DNA of 64,000 nucleotides from positions 60,358,398-60,422,397 of the forward strand of contig JBAIZL010000006.1 in NCBI GenBank assembly GCA_036971475.1. Direction: 5' to 3'. The notes beneath the pieces are model-generated. The model was given only the letters and a program-made list of their open reading frames with translations. It ran no database searches and had not been told where the DNA came from. Each line of letters starts with the position of its first letter. The stretch's first letter is position 1. Shown in pieces: positions 35,479-46,600 of this stretch. Both the position numbers and the translations under genes were made by a program. The stretch comes from Prosapia bicincta. Taxonomy: Eukaryota; Arthropoda; Insecta; Hemiptera; Cercopidae.

Positions 35479-35484
35479 GAAGAG
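35479..35484 (+). repeat. Right target-site duplication GAAGAG
   Basis: Matches 24005-24010 exactly and directly abuts the end of the right arm. Confidence 0.7.
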
Positions 35485-36330
35485 GCCTTGCGACGCCAGG
35501 TATCACTGGTTTTCTTAGCAGTTGTATTTCTCTTACATAATCGCCGATAGTTTTTACTTTAAGGAATTAACCAATGATTACGCCTCTTGTTATAAATATT
35601 CGTTATAAGTTTCCCATTTATTTGTTCTGGTGTCAAATTAAAATAACGATTCAAGGCCCTAAAACTAACCCAGTCTAAACTTACCTTTATGTGGAAATAT
35701 CAAGACATGAATGACAACAAAATTGAATGTATGCGTAGTAAATTTGTCTAAAAATGTAGACATTAATTCAGATATAGTCGGGGGGGGGGAAGCGGTCAGT
35801 ATGTGATCTTTTCTTAAAAAACACACAAAATAAGGCTACTAAATAAAATGACTCGTTTCTAATTATTCCTTAATGTGTGGGTAGATTTGCGAATATTTTA
35901 CAGTATGCCTGTCAGAGTAGCCACAAATTCCACGAAATCAGAACTCCAATTGTCTGAAATGAAGGCTTTTTATGTCCTGGCCCTACCAGTTAAAATTTAC
36001 CATATCGTCTGAACGGACTGAATATCCACCTGTTTGTTTGTTTTTCAAAAGCCTGCAGACTGTATTGTGACCTTGTGTAAAATGTGGTTCAAGAAAAACT
36101 TTAAACGTAATTCATTAGGTGTGCGAAGTGCGTTAAAAACGTTAGTAGCTTTTCAAGTTTAACGGGTAACGTACATCCGATTTTTTATTTTGTTGTGTTG
36201 GTACACATGTTCCGAACATATGTTTACAGTTTCAACAATTAAACATATTTTTTTTTTGACAGAAAGGAAGGTTTTTGTGTGTTTGGGTATTTTCTCCTAT
36301 TAAAAAAAAGGATAAAAATATCAAAAAATT
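35485..36330. other. Non-coding DNA right of the palindrome
   Basis: AT-rich with a (G)9 run at 35782. No gene or element end is supported. Confidence 0.4.
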
Positions 36331-36757
36331 GGCATCAAAATTTGTGTGTAAAAAATGTAATTAGGTGGTCCAAAACATCTGAAATGTTGACAGTGGCATA
36401 CGGTGAATCTGCTCTGAGTAAAACATGTTTTTAAGCGGTACAAACTCTTACAAGACGCCAAAGACGAACCTCGCTCTGGGCGCCCCAGCAAACCAGCAAC
36501 AGATGAAAACGTCAAAGCAGTGAAAGAAATTGTTTGGTAAAATCGTGGAATCACTATTTGACAAGTTGCTGAGGATGATGGCTCGTGCCATGTAATTGTG
36601 GAAAAGCAAATCATGGCTTTTGCATCACGATAACGCACTTGCTCTCTCATCGTTGCTTGTGAGGTATTTTTTGCCCAAAAAGACGACAATCGTGCTTTAG
36701 CCAATGTATTCACCGGATGGCGACGTTTTCCTGTTCCCAAAATGTTTTACAAAATTT
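36331..36757 (+). pseudogene. Mariner transposase relic, internally deleted
   Basis: Pieces in the correct order match a Tc1/mariner transposase: CVKNVIRWSKTSEMLTVAYG (36341-36400), then after a frameshift near 36433 FKRYKLLQDAKDEPRSGRPS with TDENVKAVKEIVW, then ITI-stop-QVAEDDGSCHVIVEK, and finally HHDNALALSSLLVRYFLPKK with YSPD and FLFP. The HDN and YSPD motifs are the second and third catalytic regions. The stretch between the N-terminal helix-turn-helix region and HHDN is missing. There are stops at 36538 and in ITI-stop-Q, and at least three frameshifts. The linker resembles the lineage that also gave GVQW3-like host proteins. It is non-functional. Confidence 0.8.
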
Positions 36758-37959
36758 GATGCTATTTCCTGGATACTTTTTTTATAGTGGGAAATGGCCA
36801 AGCATACCAAAACACACACATACGTTTGTATATCTGAAAAGAAATCGAAATATAACAGGAATTAATTTAAGCCAAGTATTATGATATAGGATTACTGTAT
36901 TTTGTCATTTCACTTTTCGTTTTATTGTTGATAGAAGGAGCAAAAACTATTATTTTCACCATTTTGGGAAGTACAAAAGAAGAAATAGGCTTAACACAAT
37001 ACAAGTGCCCATTGAATTAACAATGAATTGTACTTTTTCTTTTAAACAATGGTAAAAAGGCTACTAGCGTTATATCACAAACTCGTTTCCTAGTTCAAAC
37101 ACTATTAACAGTCCTTTGTTTTTTAAAATTTTTAATCTAAGAAAACAGTTGATAAACTACACTTTATCTGAAAGTGGAAAAACTATTATCTGAGAGACTA
37201 GCCTTTAAAATAACCAACTAAATTATCGTTTCTTTTATTAACCAAATATTGCATTGTTTCTTCTTTAACAAATACTAGACGACAGTTTTTTTGTTGTTCA
37301 TCATATCTCCGAGACAATGTTTTATCTATATCTAAATATATTCTTTAAATAATTCTAGTTTGGTACATTTATAATCACTTGAATCTGTTTAAAATATATT
37401 TTGAGGTAAACTAAGTGAAAGTGAAAAACAGGAGTTGACCCAGTAATTCTCCAGAACTGCCAAATATATTTTAAATAAAAAAAACTAAAACCAACAAAGG
37501 CTGGCGTATCAGTCATACACTGACTAATGCAAAATGCACTTTAACAATAACCATAGGGTCTACCTATCTTAGTGTTCATAGCGACGGCCTTGGGCCTTAG
37601 CAATTAAGTCAGGCAAGATATCTTTCAGGGCCCTTGTAAGGGTCAAGCAATCGAAGTAGGTTTACAATAATTAACACTTACATCCAACTGCAAGTATTTT
37701 ATTAAATACTTAATTTCAAACTTGGTTTTAAAATCTGTAAATTCAGTTGGCAAACTTTAGTAAACAAAATTAATGAACAAGATTATAAATTTTTTACAGA
37801 ACCTATAAATTATTTTTTTTCTCACGCCTGAGAGAATATAGCGGTTTTGCCCTCACCCGTGAGAACAACTAACACACTTCTCTCTCGAAAAAATTCGGAA
37901 ATTTTACTTATAATTCTCATACTTACTATTGCATATTCATTCTCGTTTAATATTTTCAA
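36758..37959. other. AT-rich non-coding DNA
   Basis: No gene or tandem repeat is supported. The 3' end of the mariner could lie here, but I could not identify its terminal repeat. Confidence 0.4.
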
Positions 37960-38530
37960 TCCATCCTATTAGTTCATTCCCTCTATGTATATCTTGCTCA
38001 AATTTTCAATCGTTAATAAAATACTTTTTATTCATCCACTCAAGTTAAATTAATTTTTTTTTAAACTTATAGTGGATGTCACTTGATGTTAATACAAAGG
38101 TTTCAAATATTAACTTATTATTTTCAGTTAAAAAAATTGGTGTCTTTAGATTGGATTCGAACTGACTACATGTTCGATTTCCAGGAATCTGGCAAGGTGC
38201 CAACCTGCCGATAGCTGGAGATGTTATTTTTAGAGAGATGTATGAAATATTTTCCCCTACTTTATTGTCGAAACCTCCATTGTACAACCCTCCCGTCCTC
38301 CTTTTTGTCCTACTGGTGGTGTCAACAATTTTTTCCATGGTTACCAGACAATATCGTAAATAATTCTTTAGAAAAAATTACACCCTTTAGGGTAAGTTAA
38401 TTTAAATAATTAATTACCATATCTATTTTGCAACATAATATTGTGATTCTCTCATAAGTATATGCATAGCTATATTAATTGTAATAATTTAATAAAAAGT
38501 AACTAAAATATATTTTTTTGTTTATTCTGG
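37960..38530 (-). repeat. R1 repeat family, copy 3 (interrupted)
   Basis: Positions 37960-38110 and 38385-38530 match R1 in reverse orientation. A further partial match is at 38590-38730. The interruption (about 38111-38384) carries a tRNA-like segment. Confidence 0.6.
38143..38220 (-). pseudogene. tRNA-like segment, probable SINE head
   Basis: On the minus strand a degenerate A-box region (GCTATCGGCAGGTTGG) is followed by a B-box-like AGTTCGAATCC. The spacing is near that of a tRNA, but no cloverleaf forms cleanly. It interrupts an R1 copy, as a SINE insertion would. Confidence 0.35.
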
Positions 38531-39570
38531 GAGTAGACGTTTTATCAAAATTATCTTTGAGAATGAGTTAGCAGTTGTGGTTAGAATGAATAATGGCTTC
38601 CCATTTTGCCACTTAATATTGTGATTCTGTCTTATGTATATACATATTTATATTATTTGTAATTATGTAATTAAAAGTAACTAAAATAAAATTTGTCTTT
38701 CTTGATCCACGTAGGAACTGACTTAAAATTTTTTTTATATCACTTGTTTAGTTCCCACTACTAAAATAATAATTATTTGAAGAAATATCCTATAATTATA
38801 AATACCCTTCAGCGACCCTAAACAGCGCCAGAGTGTAACCCCCTTCCCCCAAGGCCGGTACTGACTGTTCATAACATGCTGCAAACATTGTTTTATAATA
38901 AAAACGTTAATTCGTAACATTAAAAAATTCAGTTTTACGCTTAACAGTTTTACCAACGAAATTAGAAAGTGTTTTCTCCGAAACGTTTGTGGTTAATGCG
39001 ATAAATCATTGATTCTACTAATGTTCTGAATTAATTGTAGGCTACTCGAACCGCCTGCAGCGTTGCTGGAACTTACCAACTGCAAGCCTTCACGTAGACA
39101 GGAAAGTCGCAGTGAATTACTGAAAGTAAAAGTGCAGTTGCGCAACAGTTGGCACAGCTCTATGGCGTCTCCAACGCTTTGCAGAGACTACGTTTAATTC
39201 ACTACAACCCTTATATCTCGGATAAAGAATTTAGCAGCTTTAATTACTGCCTTGAAAACATTGCCCAAGTTTGGATTCCAATCAAGAATATCTTCAGACG
39301 CTAAACTTGTTAATTAATAATTAACTCCCAACAAAATTGGATTATAAATTCGAGGCAATAATAATAAACAATATCAAGAGTACAGTGGTACAATATATTA
39401 CAATAAAAATATTGGCAAAAACTACAATACCACAAAAAATAATAAAAAATAATTGATACCACAAGTTACCTAAAATTAGATCCTTATTTATAGGTCAAAT
39501 TTTATAAGCTGGCACTTGGCTCTTAGGTAGAAATTGTGTACTATTTATTAGGAATATACAGTGGTAGAAT

Positions 39571-39786
39571 TTAATAATAAATACATAAACACCTCTTAAC
39601 CACAAACTTTCTTTATTTTTCCCTTATGTACATTTCAGTTACCAAGTAACCATCCTCATAGGAATAACATACAAAGATTCAGTCTTTGTATGTTATCACT
39701 CTGAGGATGGTTACTTGGTAACTGAAATGTACATAAGGGTAAAATAAAGAAAATGTGTGGTTAAGAGGTTCTTATGTATTTATTAA
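39571..39786. mobile_element. Hairpin element with a motif in both arms
   Basis: Inverted arms of about 100 bp begin TTAATAATAAATACATAA and contain CCTCTTAACCACA, CCCTTATGTACATTTCAG and GTTACCAAGTAACC. They meet at AAAGATTCAGTCTTT. The right arm carries CTGAGGA, hairpin, GAAATGTA (39701-39731), and the left arm carries its mirror image (39629-39658) with one core change. It is nearly perfect, so fairly young. Confidence 0.85.
39701..39731 (+). other. Hammerhead-like motif, intact core
   Basis: CTGAGGA, stem GGTTAC-TTG-GTAAC, then TGAAATGTA. The CUGANGA and GAAA elements are present, with GTA as the candidate cleavage triplet. Confidence 0.4.
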
Positions 39787-40035
39787 GAAATTGTGTATTA
39801 GTCGTCTATAAAATATCAGGCACTGTCGCCATCCCTCATCGGGGGCATAAATTGCGGCCTTCCAGTACCTTCTCTACGAGAAGGCAATCCTAGGCAATCC
39901 TATTAGCACGCTTCCGTGAACGGTAGTCCAAGGGTCGATGTTTTTGAAAATGACCTGCGAGCACTTCCACCCTCCCCCTCGTCTCTCGTCAAGGAACGCA
40001 GCCCCCAAGTGCTAATTTATAAAATTTTACCTATA

Positions 40036-40064
40036 CACTTCGATAACCATGTCCTCATCATCAG
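40036..40064 (-). other. Hammerhead-like motif with the canonical CTGATGA
   Basis: Minus strand: CTGATGA, a poorly paired TGAGGACATGGTTATC segment, then GAAGTGTA. The first core is the canonical CUGAUGA, but GAAA has become GAAG. The partner arm (40204-40233) has the reverse pattern, with ATGATGA and an intact GAAA. Confidence 0.35.
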
Positions 40065-40631
40065 AGGGTCTTATTACAAAATTACAATCTAGAATACAAT
40101 AATTTACAAACTAAACTGACCTATACAAACTAGAAACTAGACCTAGATCTTGTCTAGTTTGTAAATTATTGCATTCTATATTGTAATTTAGTAATAACAC
40201 CCTATGATGATGGCATGGTCATCGAAATGTACATAGGGTTTAATCTTAGGTAACTTGTAATTATTTTTGTGGTATTGGGGGTTTTTCCAATAGTTTTATT
40301 GCCATAAGAGTACACGATTTTCGTCAAGTTACTTATTACAGGCACTTGTTACAAATACAGCAATTAATGAATAATTAACCCTTTTCTTGCTTATCCACCT
40401 AAAGTGAACAGGATAGTGACAACTTGTGTTTGTAGTTTATGAGACCAGGCAAGTAGGGCCAGGATATCATCCCCTACAAAAGGCAGAAATGTATTGTGAA
40501 TATACGAGTAAATATGGTTCAGAAAGATGCATACACCACCTTCATAGAGATACAGTTTCCTTTGAAATAAAATGCATGTGGGCATGTGAAAAATATGTTG
40601 CAAACCTTATCTATTTTAGGCATGCTCTAAA

Positions 40632-41117
40632 GCATGAGTTCCCAAACTGGGGGGGCGTGAAGGAAAGTCAAGGGGGGCGCGAGACCAGTTGGAAAATAGT
40701 ATGATGAATTAAATATATTTAATAATATAGGAACAAACTTGATGTTGCTAATGAGTGCACTTGCTAAAATACAACTACAAATAGGCATGCCAGTGTAAAA
40801 AATGCAAGCTCAAGCATCTCACTAACAGATTTTTCTCTTATAAGTTAAAATTTACCCCGCAAATTAAAACTTGAAATATTATAATAAGTTCCTTGTGAAA
40901 GTAGGCCTATGTATAAATAAATACATTGTTTTCAATATGATATGCAATTTGTTTCTTTTCATATACCCATACCATATTTGTTTCTTTTCATATACCCATA
41001 CCATATTTGTTTCTTTTTCATATGCCCATACTATTTATTTATAGAGTAAAGTGGAGGGGGTGTGGGGGATTTCATCTCAAGCGGCAGGGGCGTGGACCAA
41101 AAGGTTTTGAAACCCCT
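40632..41117. mobile_element. hAT-like MITE
   Basis: Perfect 8-bp flanking repeats GCTCTAAA (40624-40631 and 41118-41125) enclose ends GCATGAGTTCCCAAACTGG and, reverse-complemented, AGGGGTTTCAAAACC. These are diverged hAT termini. The 486-bp interior has no coding sequence and contains a 29-bp tandem duplication of CATATTTGTTTCTTTTCAT (40930-41030). Confidence 0.88.
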
Positions 41118-41174
41118 GCTCTAAAATCACTATAACTGAACTGCAATATGTTTGTGGCCTACTTTTGTCTATAT

Positions 41175-41528
41175 CGGGGGCGTAGTCAGGGGGCACGAGT
41201 CCCCCCAAACCAAATTTTAGCAGAAAAATATTAACCTATAAACAAATTTATTTTGCTTAAACAATACTAGGAAGCAAAACTAATATTTACTATTATTTTT
41301 GTAAAGCGACACTACTGGCCACGGCTCTGTGCCTCCCTTTTTTAGATTAGTAAAAAAATCATTTTTACAAAATGTATTTTATAGCAATTTATGTTTTAGC
41401 AAAACAGCTACTCGACAACACAATTGTGTAATTTCGAGTGTAAAATATGATTTCTGAAGAAAAAAATGTTAAAATTTTCCCGGTGGGGGCTTCCACCCAT
41501 CTAATATATTGTTCCGGCTACGCTCCTA
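41175..41528. mobile_element. MITE with GGGGGCGTAG ends
   Basis: The left end is CGGGGGCGTAGTCAGG and the right end, reverse-complemented, TAGGAGCGTAGCCGG. A second inverted layer is GTCCCCCC / GGTGGGGGC. It is 354 bp. The flanking duplication is unclear, so the superfamily is open. Confidence 0.6.
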
Positions 41529-43470
41529 ATCTGTATTTGAAATGTTTAATATTTATACTACAAACACGTATGGTTGTAGTTTGAGTTTATTAGATATTGT
41601 GTCAATAAAATTTCTCCAGTCTGGACGAGATAAATATTCCAGCTTTATAGGAATATAACTGTGCCGGTTTAGTATAGCCTTGAAACACTGAAATCCTGTT
41701 ACTCTGGACGTTGCTTAATCCGCAGGTGTTGTCAAAGAGCAAGGTCTCAAACAGCTGACAAGCTAAAATATAAAATAATTTTGCACACATTAGTCATACT
41801 GACTCGCGTAATATAGGCAATGAACTCTCTTGTATTATTTTTGCGATTTCGTGACATCAGGCATGGCAATAAAAAATGTTCGAATGTGTAGGAGAACAGC
41901 TTGTTCGTAATAATAGACACAAACTGATATGTTTGGTACAACATTCTTATAATCACGAGTATAACAAATATACCCATTTACCTACCTGATTCCATCTATC
42001 CATCTTCTTATAAGAAAGAGTAAGGGGATATTTCTTTATTACCTTGATAGAGAAGAGGTCATCTTCAGCCTCACAAAACTTCCCACGTGGTGCCATAGAT
42101 TTAGCCTAATAAGTAATTTCCGTAGACCTCTCTCCTAGACATCTTTATGACCTTGTAAGAGAGTAGGTCTTCTCCATGTTCAGGGATCGTTATGCCATTG
42201 CCTAAGTACTACTAAATCCCATCCGTCCATCTCCCCCTTCTTCAGCTTGTACAGTAGAATCACTTTGTGAAAAATCGGGGTGTTGATACGCAGTGCCAAG
42301 AGGCGCCAGTGCGCATGCGCGTTAGGGCGATAGCTCTGAGCAACATTTCAGTTGGTCGTGAAAGCAGCCGGTGGTGGATCTATACGTACCTTTCCAAAAA
42401 CATTTACTTGTGTTATGTTTTGATTTAGGTTTTATGTTATTTTTTATGTTTTGTAGTGAACGAGTTTTTAGTTTCTTTAAGAAATCGTGCAACCGGGTAG
42501 TACGCGGGTTTTTTCCTCTTGACGTCCATAAATGAATAAACTCAGCCGAAAGTATATAGTCAGGCTAGTAGCGTTTCTACTTAGAACTTTCTCTTCCTTC
42601 TTCCCCTACACGTGGCCAATCCCCACCCCTCATCCCCACATGTCTGCGCGAGGCGATTTTTGTCAAAGCGATTCAACTCTAGACATTTCTTTTGACCCCG
42701 ATAGTCATAGTACACATGATACCTTGATCTTCCCCTCTAACATCTGTCAGGGGTTATAATGTCCATTTATACATACAACCCTTCCACATCACATTCATAC
42801 TGGCTACTGCCTTAAATCTACAAAACACTTGAGTTCGTAAAATAAACAGCTAAAGTTAAAACGATTCGTGAGTCGCAAGCACATGGTCTTGGTAAATCTA
42901 CAGTACTGTACTTGGAGCGTTTGTAGCTGACCTAATTTGAACAAGTCAGATAACATCCAGGGTTTGCAAAAGCGTCTGGCGTCGTTTAACACTGTCCCCG
43001 ATCATTGTTGACAGGGCGCAGGTGTTTGCTGACATGACGCACTATTGCAAAACTGATAAAGTAGGGCAATGACATGCGGAGGTGGAGTGGTTGTTGGGAT
43101 TGTAACTGTTGGTCAGGGACGGATCCTAGGACCAAGCTAATACCACGAGCTTTGAACGCTAAATGAGGCCGTTCCTATCGTGGTTGCGACTCACTCACAG
43201 AAGGATTAGAAAGACTTTTATATTTTGTCGAGTAATACCTAAAGTGACAGGTTTTATTACAAATTATACATTAAATACGCACTCTCTAAAGGAAATTAAA
43301 ACTTTATAAATTCAAAACAGATTTCCTATAGAGCGAATTAATTTCTAAAGTTTTGCTTTGAAGGTCTCTTAATTAGCTCCTGTAATTGAAATTTAGGGAG
43401 TCTGGTTACGTTACTGCTTACAGTTATATTCATTCTGAAAGCATGTGCAGCCATAAGCGCACTTCATTAT
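41529..43470. other. Non-coding DNA
   Basis: A GC-richer stretch at 42230-42780 holds short open frames without recognisable domains. Nothing supports an exon or an element boundary. Confidence 0.4.
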
Positions 43471-43972
43471 GTGAAGTTTTTTCGATTTGCAATTACATGA
43501 AGGTTTTTCGATTTGCAATTACATACAGTTTTTTTCGCTTTGCAATTACATGAAGTTTTTTCGCATTGCAATTACATGAAGGTTTTTCGATTTACAATTA
43601 CATGAAGTTTTTCGATTTGCAATTACATGAAGTTTTTCGCTTTGCAATTACGTGGAGTTTTTTCGCTTTGCAATTACGTGAAGTTTTTTCGCATTGCAAT
43701 TACATGAAGGTTTTTCGATTTACAATTACATGAAGATTTTTCGATTTGCAATTACATGAAGTTTTTCGCTTTGCAATTACGTGGAGTTTTTTCGCTTTGC
43801 AATTACGTGAAGTTTTTTCGCATTGCAATTACATGAAGGTTTTTCGATTTACAATTACATGAAGATTTTTCGATTTGCAATTACATGAAGTTTTTCGATT
43901 TACAATTACATGAAGGTTTTTCGATTTGCAATTACATGAAGTTTTTTCGCTTTGCAATTACGTGAAGTTTTT
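43471..43972 (+). repeat. 26-bp minisatellite, about 19 copies
   Basis: The unit is GAAGTTTTTTCG followed by (A/C)(T/A)TTGCAATTACAT, 25-26 bp. Variants (GAAGG, GAAGA, GTGGAG; CGATTT, CGCTTT, CGCATT) occur in a repeating order, so blocks of several units have been duplicated. There are no unique spacers, so it is not a CRISPR array. Confidence 0.95.
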
Positions 43973-44574
43973 AAAAAACGAAAACTGGAAAGTTTATAAA
44001 AACCTTTGACAGTTTTAAAGTTTTGTTATATTTTGTTCAAATCTTTGAAAAGAATAAAACAAAATAAATTAATCATCAAATCATCCAGTTCCTCATTTGG
44101 TAAAATAAACTTGCCCCATAGCATAAACTAACTTCCTCCAACCAAAATAGTCCCAGCGATATCCCATTACACATTAGTCTCGGGAGCAATACAGTTTGTA
44201 GTTTTCAGTGAAATCACACAACAATCGTTAATTCACCAAATCGACATTCGTTACTAAATTTTAATCGGTCACAGATAACTCATTGCTTGGTGGCAGTCTT
44301 GTTTTTGTCGTACCATGATTTAGTTCCCCTATTCTCTCCAAACTGGATCGATTTTTTGTTTTAAATCCTATTCCTACAATAATAACACATCTCAAGGTAC
44401 AAGCCGTCAACGTTTCCATGCCAGACACCAACATGGAATATACGAAGCATCTTACCGCTATATCTTCATAAAACCCATCGCCACCTTGTTCAATTTTAGG
44501 TTTAATTTCTTCATCATTGCCACCTTTAGTTCATACACATTCATAGATATTTCTAATACTTGATCCTATTTATG

Positions 44575-45112
44575 TTATGTTAAAATTTTTTCAAATATGA
44601 ATTTATTAATTAAATTTAATGAATTAATTTTAACATTGTTGATCTTCACGTGAGCTACCAGTAATCACTGAACACTTTTAAATGTTTTGAAAACTTGCCT
44701 ATAGTAGCACTTACTTTGTTTGTTGAGGACGGCCGTTTCCAATGGGACACATCTCCCGAAACGGTCCTACTCAACAAACAAAGTAAGTGCTACTATAGGC
44801 AAGTTTTCAAAACATTTAAAAGTGTTCAGTAATTAATTTTAGTTTTATATGGGAGAAAATCTTTTCAGAAAAGGAGCAAAGTATGCAATATAGTTATTAA
44901 GTCCCTTTAGCTTAAAATAAGTGATAACATACGATTTCATTAAACAGCTGATTTTATGTTATAGGTTATGTGGTAGAACAGCTGTTCTAACTCATAGGTT
45001 ATGTTACTTTATTATAATATTTGTAATTATTTAATAAAAAATTAACTTAAATAATTTTTTTTATCCAAGTAGGAATTGACTTTAAAATTTTCTTGTTTAT
45101 GTCATTTGTTCT
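44575..45112 (-). repeat. R1 repeat family, copy 4, split by a hairpin
   Basis: Positions 44575-44660 and 44835-45112 match R1 in reverse orientation, including GTTATGTGGTAGAACAGCTG. The hairpin at 44667-44830 separates them. Confidence 0.7.
44667..44830. mobile_element. Hairpin element, CTTGCCTATAG family, copy 2
   Basis: Near-perfect arms 44667-44745 and 44752-44830 start ACTGAACACTTTTAAATG. They share CTTGCCTATAGTAGCACTTA and the central CACATCTCCCGAAACGG with 9871-10048. The outermost ~20 bp differ between the two copies, which marks the element boundary. Confidence 0.85.
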
Positions 45113-45191
45113 TTTGCATCCTTTATATTATTCATCATTAATTGAATATCCATAATATCTTGTGAGACAATCGATAGACGTTTGAAATTTA

Positions 45192-45715
45192 CAGTGAAAT
45201 CTCATTAGTCACGAGGTTCCTAAAGAATCGAAAGACTTTCAGTGGAAAACTCCTAAGGTTATCAATTTTTCAATAAGCAGTTGGTTGTTGTAATCACCTT
45301 TATTTCACTTTTAAACTACTAATATCGTAATTATTTGACGAGCTAAGTAAAAACTATTAACTTAGATACTGACGCTTTTCGAAACAGTCGTTTCATTACT
45401 ACTTGTCAGGTTACCTGCTACCATAAGTAATAGGTTAGGCTTCGTCAATGAAACGACGGTTTTGAAACACGTTAACAAGTAAGTTACTAGTTTTCACCTA
45501 GTTCATCAAATAATTACTTATAATTATATAATGATTTGCACTAAAACAAATCTGGATTATCAGACAAATAAACAACCCTTTAGCATGGCAAGGATAAGCT
45601 ACATAGCGAGGGTTTCGTCGATGTACTCAAAGCAGTAAACCCCCAAATGAAGACCGAGAAAGTGGAATGAGTTACGGACTGCTTATTCATTAAACCATGG
45701 TATCGGGCTAATGAG
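45192..45715. mobile_element. Possible pogo-like MITE containing a hairpin
   Basis: The left end CAGTGAAATCTCATTAGTC resembles the pogo end at 20512, and CTAATGAGATCATAGCTACTG near 45710 is a rough inverted partner. The right TA dinucleotide is missing. Inside lies an imperfect hairpin (about 45326-45526) with TTTCGAAACAGTCGTTTCAT and ATGAAACGACGGTTTTGAAA arms. Confidence 0.35.
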
Positions 45716-45833
45716 ATCATAGCTACTGGCGTGTAAAGTGAATTCTTTAATTAAGAGTTTCACGCCAAAGGCTTTCATAAAGGATATCCTAGTGTGGTAA
45801 TGATGACTAATGAAACTTATTTGTTCACATTCT

Positions 45834-45835
<2 letters not shown>

Positions 45836-45883
<48 letters not shown>

Positions 45884-45899
45884 TGTATATATATATTGC
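45836..45899 (+). repeat. (TA)n microsatellite
   Basis: Nearly pure TA run of about 60 bp with one CTG interruption. A shorter (TA)n lies at 46191-46214. Confidence 0.98.
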
Positions 45900-45920
45900 A
45901 ATATGTTTTCTTGTGTATTA

Positions 45921-45992
45921 ATAAAGAACTAAGTCAAAATACAAATACAAGAATTATAATTCTTGTATTTGTATTTTGACTTAGTTCTTTAT
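45921..45992. repeat. Perfect 72-bp palindrome with no spacer
   Basis: The arms begin ATAAAGAACTAAGTCAAAAT and meet at GAATTATAATTC. All 36 pairs match. Both sides are flanked by TA-rich repeats, and TATGTTTTCTTGT words occur on both sides (45902 and 46050). It could extrude as a cruciform. Confidence 0.92.
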
Positions 45993-46234
45993 ATATATAT
46001 AAAGAATATATATTCTTTATATAATATATATATTATATATAAATATAAAATATGTTTTCTTGTTTAATAATTTAAAACAACATAAGTTATTCAAATACAA
46101 GAATATTATTTATTTATATTCAAAGCTTTTCGATGGTAAACAGTACCAACATCATCAGGAATGAAAAATTCAATAATGCAAGATCATGCATTATATATAT
46201 ATATATATATATATGTTCAAAATTTCAAATTTTT

Positions 46235-46600
46235 GATAATAAAATACTTTTTACTCATCCACTCAAGATTAAGTATATTTTTTTAAAACTTGTAATGGAT
46301 GACAATAGATGTTAATACAGTTTGTTTAAAGTATTATTGTATTAATTAAATTTAATGAATTATCGTAATTTTAGATTTATATGGGAGAAAAACTCTTCAC
46401 AAAAGGGGCGAGGTATACAATATAGTTGTTTCGTTCCATTTGGCTATGTGATAAGATATGTTTGCATAAAACAGCTGATTTTTTATATTATAGGCTATAT
46501 GGTAGAACAGTTGCTTTAATGCATAGGTTATGTTACTTTATTTATATTAATTGTAATTATTTAATAAACGTTGCTGTAAAACAACTAAAAATCATATTAT
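46235..46600 (-). repeat. R1 repeat family, copy 5
   Basis: Reverse-orientation match including TACTCATCCACTCAAG, AAACAGCTGATTTTTTATAT and TATGTTACTTTATTTATATT. It is uninterrupted and diverged from the other copies. Confidence 0.7.

Larger units (their letters stand above)
39400..40310. mobile_element. Nested foldback complex
   Basis: Outer arms at about 39405-39480 and 40248-40310 share TACCACAA and AAGTTACCTAA. Inner arms at about 40019-40100 and 40150-40245 share GTAAATTATTG, TTGTAATTTAGTAATAA-like words and a hammerhead-like motif in each arm. A complete separate hairpin (39571-39786) sits between the left outer and left inner arms. The order implies the large foldback came first and the smaller hairpin inserted into it. 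Confidence 0.65.

Noticed and set aside
36321..36740. A 139-codon minus-strand open frame
   Set aside because: It is the antisense shadow of the mariner relic, whose plus-strand pieces match a transposase.
42532..42759. A 75-codon plus-strand frame in GC-richer DNA
   Set aside because: No recognisable domain, no splice context and no repeat partner in the window.
43471..43972. Regularly spaced short repeat that could suggest a CRISPR array
   Set aside because: There are no unique spacers; the whole unit is repeated. The genome is eukaryotic.
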